Shown piece after piece: positions 26,875 through 35,751 of a stretch of DNA of 64,000 nucleotides. Numbering within the stretch: the stretch's first letter is position 1; each line of letters begins with the position of its first letter. The stretch comes from an uncultured Campylobacter sp. (GTDB taxonomy: Bacteria > Campylobacterota > Campylobacteria > Campylobacterales > Campylobacteraceae). The stretch covers positions 24,913-88,912 of the forward strand of contig NZ_CALHVM010000024.1 in assembly GCF_938039205.1 (NCBI RefSeq), given 5' to 3'. A program made the translations under genes and the position numbers. The notes beneath the pieces were generated by a model, which was given only the letters and a program-made list of their open reading frames with translations, was not told where the DNA came from and made no database searches.

Positions 26875-27432
26875 TTAAACTTTTAAAAGTTCGCTCTCTT
26901 TTTCTTTTACGAGCGAGTCGATCTTTGACGTGTAGCTGTCGGTGATCTTTTGGACTTCGTCTTGCCCTTTTTTGCTCTCGTCTTCGGTGATTGTTTTATC
27001 TTTTTCTAGCTTTTTAACCTCGTCGTTAGCGTCTTTTCTGATGTTTCTGATGCTGACTTTCGCCTTTTCGCCAAATGCCTTAGCGTGCTTTGCGTTTTCT
27101 TGGCGTTGCTCGACCGTCATCGGAGGGAAAAATAGCTTCACGCTCTCGCCGTCGTTGTTCGGATTTACGCCGATATTTGCCGCAGAGATCGCTGCGGTGA
27201 TGGTTTTTAGCATTGGTTTTTCCCACGGCGTGATGCTTATGGTGCTAGCATCGCTAGCTAGCACGGTGGCGACTTGGTTTAGCGGAGTTTGGCTACCGTA
27301 ATAATCCACGTAAATATTATCGACTATGCTTATATTTACCTTGCCCGTGCGAAGCGTGCTAAAGTCGCGTTTTAGACCCTCGATGCACTTATCGCTATGC
27401 TCTTTTTGTTTTTTGTAAATTTCATTCAGCAT
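26875..27432 (-). CDS. frr: Ribosome recycling factor
   Basis: A 185-residue tRNA mimic that, with EF-G, splits post-termination ribosomes. LRTGKVNISIVDNIYVDYYGSQTPLNQVA near residues 27-55 and VSIRNIRKDANDEVKKLEKD near 130 are family signatures. It overlaps the end of the upstream polysaccharide deacetylase gene by 11 bases, so it lies in the secG-deacetylase-frr unit. The ribosome site must lie within the upstream coding end. Confidence 0.97.
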   Translation of the reverse strand: MLNEIYKKQKEHSDKCIEGLKRDFSTLRTGKVNISIVDNIYVDYYGSQTPLNQVATVLASDASTISITPWEKPMLKTITAAISAANIGVNPNNDGESVKLFFPPMTVEQRQENAKHAKAFGEKAKVSIRNIRKDANDEVKKLEKDKTITEDESKKGQDEVQKITDSYTSKIDSLVKEKESELLKV

Positions 27433-28384
27433 TTATATCCTTTACTAAAATTTTTGTCGTCGTTTTGCCGTTTACCTTGAGGCTCATTCTCACTTTATAG
27501 CGGTCGATCGGCTTGTTAAATTTAAGCGTCATCTGTCCGTTTTCAAGCTTGACTTTTTTCGTTTTTTGTCCCGTCATCGAAAAGTAGCCGTGAGTTGCGT
27601 TCTCTTCGGTTTTGATGATTATCTCGCTGATTTTATTGTCTTTCGGGTAGTCTTGCGGCAGTATCCATTCGGCTTTTAAAAATTTACTCGCAAGTGCAGA
27701 CGGTAGGTGAGTGCCGTTCATCGCAGGGATTCTGTCTAGTTCGTGCAGATCGCTGTTTGCCGCGACTGCGCCGGAGTTTTGGCTTAGTATCACCTCGATG
27801 CCGTGCTCTATCGCGACATCGCGTACCCTGTCGTTATATTCGCCGAAAGGATAAGCAAAATAGCGCGGCTTGTAGCCCATATTTTTTTCAAATTTGCTTA
27901 TGCCGTCCTCAAAGTCGTTTTTTAGTTTCTCTTCGTTAAGCCCGACCATATGTAGGTGACCGTAGGAGTGATAGCCGACTTCGCCGTATTTTTCCATCTC
28001 TTTGATCTGCTCAAAGGTCATAAAGTCGCCGTATTTTCGCGCGGTGGCCTCGACGTAGATCATCAGCGCAAACGGATATCCGTACTCTAAAAATACCGGC
28101 AAGCCCTTTTCGTAAAAGCTTTTGTAGCCGTCGTCTACCGTTAAAACGACCCAATTATCAGATACTGGCTCGCCGTTTTTGATAGCGTCAACGAGCTTTG
28201 AAAGAGGGATGATCTCATAGCCTTTTTCTTTAAAATAATCAAACTGCTCGCGTAAATTTTTAATAGAGACGTTAGTGCTCGGGTGTCTGTCGTCGTCAAA
28301 TCTGTGATAGTTAAAGATATGCGCGTCTGCAAACGCAAACTGCGTCGCCGCAAACAATGCAAGCGCGGAAACTAATTTTTTCAT
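27422..28384 (-). CDS. Secreted polysaccharide deacetylase (NodB-type carbohydrate esterase 4)
   Basis: A 320-residue protein with signal peptide MKKLVSALALFAATQFAFA. The NodB domain spans about residues 23-220: NYHRFDDDRHPSTNVS gives the first motif, LTVDDGYKSF carries the catalytic Asp and metal Asp, and GYHSYGHLHM supplies the two metal-binding His residues. The C-terminal 80 residues form a beta-rich domain of unknown role. Substrate could be peptidoglycan or a surface glycan. It is wedged between secG and frr with tight spacing. Confidence 0.9.
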   Translation of the reverse strand: MKKLVSALALFAATQFAFADAHIFNYHRFDDDRHPSTNVSIKNLREQFDYFKEKGYEIIPLSKLVDAIKNGEPVSDNWVVLTVDDGYKSFYEKGLPVFLEYGYPFALMIYVEATARKYGDFMTFEQIKEMEKYGEVGYHSYGHLHMVGLNEEKLKNDFEDGISKFEKNMGYKPRYFAYPFGEYNDRVRDVAIEHGIEVILSQNSGAVAANSDLHELDRIPAMNGTHLPSALASKFLKAEWILPQDYPKDNKISEIIIKTEENATHGYFSMTGQKTKKVKLENGQMTLKFNKPIDRYKVRMSLKVNGKTTTKILVKDINAE

Positions 28385-28393
28385 TGACGCTCC

Positions 28394-28741
28394 TTATTTT
28401 TGCTCGCTTGCCGGAGCTTCTGGAGTCGCAGGAGCATTAGGAGCTTGCGGAACGATTGCCTCAGGAGCTGCAGGTAGCGACGAAGTATCGACGCTATCTA
28501 TGAGAGATTTACTGCTTTGCGTGTTGTAAACGTAGCTTAACGCTAGAGTGTTTAGGATAAATAAAACGCCCACAACGAAAGTAAATTTAGCCAAAAAGCC
28601 AGCCGGTCCTTTTGCGCCAAACAGGCTTTCGTTGCTACCGCTATACGCACCTAGGCCGATAGAGGAACTCTTCTGAAGCAAAACGGCGATCGTCAAAACT
28701 ACCGCGAAAATAAACTGCAATAATAAAAAAAGCGAATCCAT
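28394..28741 (-). CDS. secG: Protein translocase subunit SecG
   Basis: A 115-residue inner-membrane component of SecYEG. Two membrane spans are visible (about 3-19 and 51-70), with the typical cytosolic loop LLQKSSSIGLGAYSGSNESLFGAKGPAGFL between them. The C-terminus is a long Pro/Ala-rich tail (LPAAPEAIVPQAPNAPATP), as in other Campylobacter. It precedes the deacetylase by 9 bases and belongs to the unit ending with frr. Confidence 0.93.
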   Translation of the reverse strand: MDSLFLLLQFIFAVVLTIAVLLQKSSSIGLGAYSGSNESLFGAKGPAGFLAKFTFVVGVLFILNTLALSYVYNTQSSKSLIDSVDTSSLPAAPEAIVPQAPNAPATPEAPASEQK

Positions 28742-28802
28742 AAAAATCCTTTTAAATTTTCAAAATTAGTCGCGATTATACTAAAAAAGTTTTGAATTTG
28801 GG

Positions 28803-29186
28803 TTAAATTTCTTTTTCTATCTCATAAAGTTCGTAGCGTATGGTTTTAAAAATCTCGGAAATTTTAACGTCGACGAGTTTAAAACACTCCTCTAAAACCC
28901 TTGCACTTTCCTGCGCTCGTTTGATGTTGGCAGTTTGCAAATCGTCCAAATTTAGGCGAATTTGCTCCTCTTTTAGGCTTGGTTTTAGCACGTCGTTTGC
29001 GGCGTCGCGAAATTTTATAAATTCCTTTTGCGGGATTTTTGCTTTGTGGCGGAGAGTTTTTATTTTTTTAGCGAGGGCTAGGTCGTCAAAGCCGTAACGT
29101 CTGATGTCCTCGACGACTCTAAGCCCTTCTTTTAAGCGGTTTAAATTTGCGTCTATTACGCGGTAGAGCCGCTCCTCGTTAGTCAT
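28803..29186 (-). CDS. ThiD2-type HMP-P kinase domain protein (often labelled thiamine-phosphate pyrophosphorylase)
   Basis: A 127-residue all-helical protein. YRVIDANLNRLKEGLRVVEDI and the later ANIKRAQESARVLEECFKL match the domain fused to the N-terminus of some ThiE proteins, described as ThiD2, a kinase acting on HMP phosphate. The ThiE TIM barrel is absent here. It overlaps the preceding Bax-inhibitor gene by 8 bases. The thiamine assignment rests on my memory of the ThiD2 family; general databases often call it thiamine-phosphate pyrophosphorylase. Confidence 0.72.
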   Translation of the reverse strand: MTNEERLYRVIDANLNRLKEGLRVVEDIRRYGFDDLALAKKIKTLRHKAKIPQKEFIKFRDAANDVLKPSLKEEQIRLNLDDLQTANIKRAQESARVLEECFKLVDVKISEIFKTIRYELYEIEKEI

Positions 29187-29880
29187 CTCTACTAAAAATG
29201 CCTAAAATTTGAAGTAAAGAAACGAACAAATTCACAAAATCAAGATAAAGAGCGACTGCACCCTCGATTGGAGTTTCGTAGTTGCCGCGGATGATATTTT
29301 GCGTATCATAAAGGATATATGCGCTAAATAAAACCGCGCCCACGCTAGCGATCGCAAGCTGTAAAACCGGGCTGTGGAAAAATATATTTATAATCGCAGC
29401 CACGAGCAAAACGATAAGCGTGATGAAAAGCATCTTGCCCCACGTCGTAAAGTCGCGTTTGGTGTTCATCGCAAATACGCTAAGTCCGCCAAATGCTACC
29501 GTCGTAAGCGTAAAGGCCTGAGCTACTATCGCTGCGCCTCCGGGCATCGCAAAAGTGCGCCCCAAAATAGGCGTAAGCGTAAGTCCGCTAACGAAAGTAA
29601 AGGCAAAAAGCAGAATCAAATTTAAGCCCGCCTTGCGTTTGGCAAACATTAAACCGACCAAAAGTCCTAGCTCAAGTATCACAAATAGCCAGTAGTTGCC
29701 CGCTACCGTAGCTCCTAGCGAGCTATAAAGCCCGACGTAAGCTCCGACGCTGGCGGCTAAAAGCGAAGCCGCGAAAAGCTGATAGGTTTGCTTGATAAAC
29801 GTGCTAAGCGCGCTTTGCGAATATTCGCTCGCAACCTCGTGCTCTCTTGAGTTTGCATAGTTTCTGTCATATAAACTCAT
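29179..29880 (-). CDS. Bax inhibitor-1/YccA family membrane protein
   Basis: A 233-residue inner-membrane protein with seven hydrophobic segments from about residue 35 to the end. The family includes YetJ-like pH-sensitive calcium leak channels and YccA, a modulator of FtsH. The C-terminal SAYILYDTQNIIRGNYETPIEGAVALYLDFVNLFVSLLQIL in part (IRG, the paired Asp residues, ALYLDFVNLF) is diagnostic. I chose ATG 29880 because AAAAGGAG precedes it; the frame stays open to 29919 but without a site. It diverges from the carbonic anhydrase gene. Confidence 0.93.
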   Translation of the reverse strand: MSLYDRNYANSREHEVASEYSQSALSTFIKQTYQLFAASLLAASVGAYVGLYSSLGATVAGNYWLFVILELGLLVGLMFAKRKAGLNLILLFAFTFVSGLTLTPILGRTFAMPGGAAIVAQAFTLTTVAFGGLSVFAMNTKRDFTTWGKMLFITLIVLLVAAIINIFFHSPVLQLAIASVGAVLFSAYILYDTQNIIRGNYETPIEGAVALYLDFVNLFVSLLQILGIFSRDD

Positions 29881-30007
29881 TTTTTCTCCTTTTTTAAATT
29901 TTGACGCAAATTTAGCCAAAAATAGGTAAATAAAATATAAAAAATCGCTGAATTTGACGCGCGAAAAGCAATTTAAAATTTTTTGACGAAGTTTGAAACG
30001 TTTTTGA

Positions 30008-30013
30008 TATAAT
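30008..30013 (+). promoter_or_regulatory. -10 box of the carbonic anhydrase-mscS unit
   Basis: TATAAT 27 bases before the ATG at 30041, in the AT-rich divergent gap. Confidence 0.6.
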
Positions 30014-30040
30014 ATTTTAAAAAATTATCGGGAAAATATA

Positions 30041-30670
30041 ATGCAAGAAATTTTAGACGGCGCCGTCAAATTTATGGAAGAAGATTTTTTAGAGCACAAG
30101 GAGCTTTTTGAAAGCCTAGGCGAGAAACAGACGCCGCATACTCTTTTTGTCGGCTGTATCGACTCGCGCGTCGTGCCTAGCCTCATAACAAACACGGTTC
30201 CGGGCGACCTCGTCGTCGTGCGAAATATCGCAAATATCGTGCCTCCGTACCGCAAAAGCGAGGAGTTTTTGGCTACGACGTCGGCGATCGAGTACGCCTT
30301 GCAAACGCTAAACGTGCAAAACGTCATCATCTGCGGGCACAGCAACTGCGGCGGCTGCGCGGCTTTATGGATGGATGAGGCTAAATTTAGCAAAACGCCA
30401 AACGTAAAGCGCTGGCTTGATCTACTTGAGCCGGTAAAAAAGCGCGTGCAAAAGCTTTTCGGCGACAATATCGCAAAAAGAGAGTGGCTAACCGAGCGCT
30501 TAAGCCTCGTAAATTCGTTTGAAAATTTACTGAGCTATCCAGACGTCAAGGCTAAATTTAAAGACGAGGAGCTAAAAATTTATGCCTGGCACTACATAAT
30601 AGAAACGGGCGAAATCTACAACTATAACTTCGTAACAAAGAGCTTTAAGCTGCTAGGAGTCGAGAAATGA
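30041..30670 (+). CDS. Beta-class carbonic anhydrase
   Basis: A 209-residue zinc enzyme that interconverts CO2 and bicarbonate, important for capnophilic campylobacters. The zinc ligands and catalytic dyad are visible: GCIDSRV near residue 42 (Cys, Asp, Arg) and CGHSNCGGC near 98-106 (His and Cys). It overlaps mscS by 4 bases (ATGA). I recall the same pair in C. jejuni, where the gene is called canB. Confidence 0.95.
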   Translation: MQEILDGAVKFMEEDFLEHKELFESLGEKQTPHTLFVGCIDSRVVPSLITNTVPGDLVVVRNIANIVPPYRKSEEFLATTSAIEYALQTLNVQNVIICGHSNCGGCAALWMDEAKFSKTPNVKRWLDLLEPVKKRVQKLFGDNIAKREWLTERLSLVNSFENLLSYPDVKAKFKDEELKIYAWHYIIETGEIYNYNFVTKSFKLLGVEK

Positions 30671-32514
30671 GAAAAATTTTAGCCACCGTTTTTGCGCTGT
30701 GCTTTAGCTTAAATTTGCTCGCAGATACTTCAAGCGACGATCTAAACGCGACAGGCATCCTAAACGTCGTAAACCAGATCAACGAAGCAAATGCTCAAAT
30801 CGCCGCTATCAAGGCGCAGTCTGCCGAAAATAACGAAACCGCCGACAAAAACGTGCTTTTTAGAACGGTCTTAGAGAAAAAAGAAAAACTGATCGAGCAG
30901 ATCCCCTATCTCGTCATGCAAATCGAAATCGACGAGGAGCAGGTACAAAATTTCAAACAAGAGATGCAAGAGTTAGAGACGAAAACCAAAAAGCTAAAAA
31001 ACTCTAGCAATCAAAATTTATACGTCAAAAATATGCTCGAGCTCGAGCGTATGCGGCTTGATGAGCTATTTTACTCCTCGCTTTTAAATTTGGAAAATAT
31101 CTTTAAAGAGGGCGGCAAAGCCGTAAACGTCAAACTTGCCGTCGAGAAGACGCTGCTTAGCTTTCAGACGGAGTTTTACGCACAGTTTAAGGCTTTTAAA
31201 GACTCGCTAAGCGAAGAAGTAGCCTTGGCACATAAAGGCGAATTAGACGCGCTAGAAGCACACAAAAAGACGCTGGAAGAGATACTCTACTATCTGCGCG
31301 ATAACGCCGAGCTGCTCACGTCAAACTACATCATCTCCGAGCTAAATTTAAAAACCGCGATAGATTTTATCAACGAAAAGGCCTCATTTACGAGCAAATT
31401 TAACGTTGGCAAGGCTGCGATCATATTCGTCGTATTTTTGTTCTTCGTCTCGTTTACGACGCTACTTAGTAAGCTCACGTTGTGGGTGCTGATGAAATTT
31501 TTCGTCAAGCACGATTCGGATAGATATACGAAAGGGCGTATCGTCGAGATAATCAAGCGTCCGATGCTACTCACTCTCATAGCCTACGCGATAGATATCT
31601 GCGTCTCGATCGCGTACTATCCGGCTCCTATGCCGATAAAATTTGCAAATTTCCTAGCGATCACTTTCGTTATCGCCGTTACCTGGCTCATACTTAGCGT
31701 ACTAAACGGCTACGGCATGGTACTCATCAACGAACTCACCAAAAAAAGCGGGCGTAAAGAGGTGATAAATTTGATCCTAAAGATCATCTATTTCATCATC
31801 TTCGTTATCGCGCTGCTTATCGTGCTTAGCAAGCTCGGATTTAATGTTAGCGCCATCATCGCCTCTCTTGGTATCGGCGGCCTTGCGGTGGCTCTTGCGA
31901 CTAAGGATATTTTGGCGAATTTCTTTGCTTCCGTCATGCTACTCTTTGACAACTCGTTTTCGCAAGGCGACTGGATCGTGTGCGGCGACATCGAGGGAAC
32001 GGTCGTGGAGATCGGACTTAGGAAAACGACCGTGCGAACCTTTGACAACGCCCTTATCTTCGTGCCAAACTCCAAGCTAGCTAGCGATCCGATCCGAAAC
32101 TGGAGCAGGCGAAAGATGGGACGACGCATCAGGATGCTAATCGGATTAGAATACAGCGCCACGACCGAGCAGATCAAAAAGTGCGTCGAGGAAATCAAAC
32201 AGATGCTAATCGACCACCCAGATATCGCAAAGGGCGACGATATGGGCTCAAAAAAGGCTAGCCGATACGACCGCGGTATCGTCTCGATCGACGATCTAGC
32301 GGGCTATAAGTCAAATTTATTTGTCGTCGTGGACGAGTTTGCCGATAGTTCGATAAATATCCTCGTGTACTGCTTTTCAAAGACGATAGTTTGGGGCGAG
32401 TTTTTGGCAGTCAAAGAGGACGTGATGCTAAAAATAATGAATATCGTAGAGGCCAACGGGCTTGGATTTGCCTTCCCTAGCCAGAGCCTATACGTCGAAG
32501 AAGTGAAAAAATAA
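30667..32514 (+). CDS. Mechanosensitive ion channel of the MscS family, large
   Basis: A 615-residue protein with a signal peptide (MRKILATVFALCFSLNLLA). The periplasmic region to about residue 240 is helical with coiled-coil character (IEQIPYLVMQIEIDEEQVQNFKQEM region). Four or five membrane spans follow (about 250-415), the last being the pore helix region SAIIASLGIGGLAVALATKDILANFFAS. The cytosolic MscS beta domain (GDWIVCGDIEGTVVEIGLRKTTVRTFDN) and C-terminal alpha/beta domain complete the channel. Such channels release solutes on hypo-osmotic shock. It is coupled to the carbonic anhydrase. Confidence 0.93.
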   Translation: MRKILATVFALCFSLNLLADTSSDDLNATGILNVVNQINEANAQIAAIKAQSAENNETADKNVLFRTVLEKKEKLIEQIPYLVMQIEIDEEQVQNFKQEMQELETKTKKLKNSSNQNLYVKNMLELERMRLDELFYSSLLNLENIFKEGGKAVNVKLAVEKTLLSFQTEFYAQFKAFKDSLSEEVALAHKGELDALEAHKKTLEEILYYLRDNAELLTSNYIISELNLKTAIDFINEKASFTSKFNVGKAAIIFVVFLFFVSFTTLLSKLTLWVLMKFFVKHDSDRYTKGRIVEIIKRPMLLTLIAYAIDICVSIAYYPAPMPIKFANFLAITFVIAVTWLILSVLNGYGMVLINELTKKSGRKEVINLILKIIYFIIFVIALLIVLSKLGFNVSAIIASLGIGGLAVALATKDILANFFASVMLLFDNSFSQGDWIVCGDIEGTVVEIGLRKTTVRTFDNALIFVPNSKLASDPIRNWSRRKMGRRIRMLIGLEYSATTEQIKKCVEEIKQMLIDHPDIAKGDDMGSKKASRYDRGIVSIDDLAGYKSNLFVVVDEFADSSINILVYCFSKTIVWGEFLAVKEDVMLKIMNIVEANGLGFAFPSQSLYVEEVKK

Positions 32515-32530
32515 TTTTAAAGGAGAGAAA

Positions 32531-32680
32531 ATGAGTGAAGAATTTGACTACGAAGAGGAAGATTTGGATGAAGAATACTCCGAATTTGACGACGAGAGAT
32601 CCGAGCGATATAGCTACAACTACGATGAGAACGACTACGAATACGGCGACGAAGACGAAGAGGATAGCTACGAGATGTAA
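32531..32680 (+). CDS. Extremely acidic, Tyr-rich 49-residue protein
   Basis: A short ORF with a strong ribosome site (AAAGGAGAG) 16 bases after mscS. It encodes 49 residues, of which more than half are Asp or Glu and a further nine are Tyr (MSEEFDYEEEDLDEEYSEF is the start). No basic patch beyond three Arg is present, nor any hydrophobic core, so it is likely disordered. It ends ahead of a hairpin that may terminate the carbonic anhydrase-mscS unit. Function unknown; a charge-based regulator, metal buffer or nucleic-acid mimic is only a guess. Confidence 0.7.
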   Translation: MSEEFDYEEEDLDEEYSEFDDERSERYSYNYDENDYEYGDEDEEDSYEM

Positions 32681-32703
32681 ATTCGGTGCGTTAAATTTTA
32701 GCT

Positions 32704-32726
32704 TGGCGGGTTAAATTTACCCGCCA
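32704..32726 (+). terminator. Hairpin after the acidic ORF
   Basis: A perfect 8-bp stem TGGCGGGT/ACCCGCCA around TAAATTT, 23 bases after the stop. The T tract is poor, so termination may be inefficient. Confidence 0.55.
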
Positions 32727-32868
32727 GAATTTGGAGCGTTTAATTTAGCTTTTGCGGATAATTTTTGTCAAAATTTAACGTCGGCGAGCCTTGGCGGTTT
32801 GCTTTATTTTTAGTTCAGGGTAAATTTAGGCTTTAAATTTAGCCCTACGCTTTTGCTTTTACTAAATT

Positions 32869-34017
32869 TTACGCATTGATATCTAGCTTTCGGATTTTAT
32901 TTAGAACTTCTAAAAGCTTGGTTACGTCCGTTCCTTTTTCTTGTTCGGCTTTGATAAATTTCTCGAAAAATTCGCGCTTTATATCCTTGTAAACGTAGGT
33001 TTGGCTTTTACTAGTAGCGTGGATAGGTTTAAATTTCTTTTCTTTTGCGGCGTATGCGTGCGCTTCTTCTTTGACCGTTTCGTCAAAATCGCCTTTTTTT
33101 AGTGCGATTTTTTGCAGCACGCCTCCGATACTCTCGCCGTTTTTAAATACGTCTTTTAGAAATTTAAAAAACTCTTTTTTGCTCGCTTCGTCCGCGTAGC
33201 GCACGCGATCTTCTATATCTTGCCCCAGAAGAGTAATGCGCTCTTTTGCGGGCGTTTGGTCGAAATTTAGCGCGCCGTCCTTGAGCGAAATTTTGACGTT
33301 TGCGTATTCGCCTAGGATTTTATTTGCCGCGTACTCGAGCCATTTATCTTTAAACTCCTCCTCGCTCATATCAGAATCCAGTAGCTTCGAGGCCTTGGCG
33401 TCCATTATCAGGCCGCTGCCGCTACGCATGCCAAGCCCTGTGCCAAACCCGCCCAGATCGACGTTAAATTTACTCAAAAACTTATCCACGCTAAAGGCGT
33501 CTTGTCTAAATATATCGGACTGATCGCCCGCGTGCGCGATCAGAGCTCGCGTGCTATCTACGAAGCTTTTTAGCTCGGCGGCTTTTTCTTTGTCGGTACT
33601 CGGATCAAGCCCGTTCATCTTGCCCCAAATGCTGATTTTATCGTCTCTCGTGTAGCCGCTTAGAGAAAATATCCTCCTAGTAAATATGGGCTCGTCCGGT
33701 TTTAGTCCGAGCTCCTTGCGCCAATCATCCACTACCTTTTCAAATCCCATTTTTACGCCCAGCCACATGCTTAAATCCTTACCGGCTAGCTTTTTCGGAT
33801 CAACCCTATCCGCCCAAATTTTGAGCTGATCTCGGTCTAGTTTATCCGGATCAAGAGCGTCATAATCAATCAGTGCCGTTAAATTTGGCTGTGCCAAGCT
33901 TAAATTTGAGGCCGAATCGGCAGATTCTTTTTCCTTGCGCGTTTTTAAATTTTGCCCGCGAGCGCCGTTAAAATCAAAATTTGCATTTGCGTTAAATCCG
34001 TTTACGCCGCCTATCAT
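32869..34017 (-). CDS. Protein of unknown function with disordered N-terminus (382 aa)
   Basis: No signal peptide or membrane span. The first 60 residues are low in complexity (MIGGVNGFNANANFDFNGARG), followed by a helical, Lys/Asp-rich body. A Gly-rich stretch GGFGTGLGMRSGSG occurs near residue 200. The N-terminus recalls flagellar rod, hook or co-exported proteins of campylobacters, which also begin with unstructured Asn/Gly segments, but I cannot name the family. The gene is followed on the minus strand by intergenic DNA and has no operon partner. Confidence 0.7.
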   Translation of the reverse strand: MIGGVNGFNANANFDFNGARGQNLKTRKEKESADSASNLSLAQPNLTALIDYDALDPDKLDRDQLKIWADRVDPKKLAGKDLSMWLGVKMGFEKVVDDWRKELGLKPDEPIFTRRIFSLSGYTRDDKISIWGKMNGLDPSTDKEKAAELKSFVDSTRALIAHAGDQSDIFRQDAFSVDKFLSKFNVDLGGFGTGLGMRSGSGLIMDAKASKLLDSDMSEEEFKDKWLEYAANKILGEYANVKISLKDGALNFDQTPAKERITLLGQDIEDRVRYADEASKKEFFKFLKDVFKNGESIGGVLQKIALKKGDFDETVKEEAHAYAAKEKKFKPIHATSKSQTYVYKDIKREFFEKFIKAEQEKGTDVTKLLEVLNKIRKLDINA

Positions 34018-34193
34018 TTAAAATCCTTTTAAAATTTGGCTTTCTAACGATATCGGCAAAATTTGAATAAAATTTAGAGTAAAAGATAAGAAGCGATATC
34101 AAATTTACGGTCAGCCGCCAAACCGCATGAACGCTAACGAGCCGCCGTAAATTCGTGCCGCATAGCTACCGACCGGCAAACGCTAGCGTAAAT

Positions 34194-35459
34194 TTATTTT
34201 TGCTCAAAGTCCTCCCAGGGATTTACGCAGTAGGTGCCGCGGCCCGCGTGTTTAGCCCTATAAAGAGCATCGTCGGCGCGCTGAAGTAGCAGGTCAAACG
34301 AGCCGTGCCCGATCTGTCCTTCTGCTATACCCGCACTCACGGATAGTCCGCTAAATAGCGGATTTTCTTGACAAATTTTAAAAAATCGGTCAATCAAAAT
34401 TTGCACGCGAGGCGCTATGCTTTGCATGTTCGCGCCGTCGGTAAATATCGATATAAACTCGTCTCCGCCGATGCGTACGTTCATCGCGTCGTTAAAAATC
34501 TCCTTTATCAACTCCGCAATTGCAACTAGAGCCTTGTCGCCCGCCTGATGTCCGTGCTCGTCGTTTACCTGCTTAAAGCGATCTAAATCCATATAAAGTA
34601 TGCTCATATGCGTGGTTTTTAGCTTGTCTAAAAATGCGTCCAGCTGGTTGCGATTTGCTAATCCGGTGAGCTGGTCGTAGTGAGCTAGATGCTCGATGTT
34701 TTGCAGATATTCGTACTCTTTCGTCACGTCGCGGGCGATGCCGACGGTACCGATGATCGTCTCGCCGTCAAATATCGGCGTTTTATACGTTTTTAGCTTG
34801 CTTAGTTTGCCGTCCGCGCGCATAACCTCCTCGTCAAAAAGGCAGGTCTTACGCGCAGCTACGACGTCGTCCTCGGTCTGGACGCAGACGTAGTCCGTTT
34901 GCTCGTAGACTTCTTTTGGGATATCCCAGATGTAGTAGTGATCCTTGCCCCGCACGAGCTCTTTTGGCTTGTTTACGACCTCGCAAAACTCGTCGTTTAC
35001 CTCTAGATGTAGTCCGCCCATATCCTTAAACCATATCATATCGGGAGACGAGTTTATCAGCGTTTGTAGCCAAGTTTTTTGTAGCCATGCTTCTTTTCGC
35101 TCGGCGATCAAATTTAGCGCTTTTTCAAAGTAGAAGTCGTCTAAATTTGCAGCTTGCGGCCAAATTTCATCTGCGGCCTCTTTTTGCTCGCTCGTTATCT
35201 TTGCGGTATCCTTTGCGTAAATCGCCAAAAAGCCGTTTTCGCCGATACGTTTTTTTAGCTCGGTTAAATTTAACCCGCAATCTTCGCTTGCGATGATTAG
35301 GTATTGGTGCTCGTCGGGGATGGGCACAGGGATGTCGCAGGCGCTTTTTAGTATCTCAAATTTATGTTCAAAGCACGGTCTGGGCGGGATCTTGCCGTAC
35401 TGCTCAAGCTTATTTTTTATATCCTGAGTTAAACAAATATGTAGTTTGACGCGGTACAT
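34194..35459 (-). CDS. PAS-GGDEF diguanylate cyclase
   Basis: A 421-residue cytosolic protein. Residues 1-130 form an uncharacterised receiver-like start (CLTQDIKNKLEQYGKIPPRP). A PAS domain runs at about 130-250 (LINSSPDMIWFKDMGGLHLEVNDEFCEV), followed by IGTVGIARDVT. The GGDEF domain at 255-415 has an intact active site RIGGDEF near residue 335, suggesting cyclic-di-GMP synthesis. No EAL domain is present. An inhibitory RxxD site five residues upstream of GGDEF is not evident. It is not clearly in an operon with the TRAP genes upstream of it. Confidence 0.92.
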   Translation of the reverse strand: MYRVKLHICLTQDIKNKLEQYGKIPPRPCFEHKFEILKSACDIPVPIPDEHQYLIIASEDCGLNLTELKKRIGENGFLAIYAKDTAKITSEQKEAADEIWPQAANLDDFYFEKALNLIAERKEAWLQKTWLQTLINSSPDMIWFKDMGGLHLEVNDEFCEVVNKPKELVRGKDHYYIWDIPKEVYEQTDYVCVQTEDDVVAARKTCLFDEEVMRADGKLSKLKTYKTPIFDGETIIGTVGIARDVTKEYEYLQNIEHLAHYDQLTGLANRNQLDAFLDKLKTTHMSILYMDLDRFKQVNDEHGHQAGDKALVAIAELIKEIFNDAMNVRIGGDEFISIFTDGANMQSIAPRVQILIDRFFKICQENPLFSGLSVSAGIAEGQIGHGSFDLLLQRADDALYRAKHAGRGTYCVNPWEDFEQK

Positions 35460-35751
35460 GAATTCCCCTTTATTTTTTAGTTATGGTACAGCAGGATAGC
35501 TTTAACGAGGCTTTCGGGTGGATTTAAGGTATGGAATCAAAAATATCGACGGTTAAATTTGGGGGCAAATTTTATGAAAAGAAAGTGGCAGGCTTTGCTA
35601 AATTTACAAAATTTGATAAAGCCAGCCGTAACCATAAAAACATCAAAAAATTAAGCCCGAATGAATCTGGGCAACTAAAGGAGCGTATAATTTACGGACC
35701 GACCGCCGAGCCGTATAGGCCCGTGCGGCGCCGTAAATTTGCAAATTTAAA

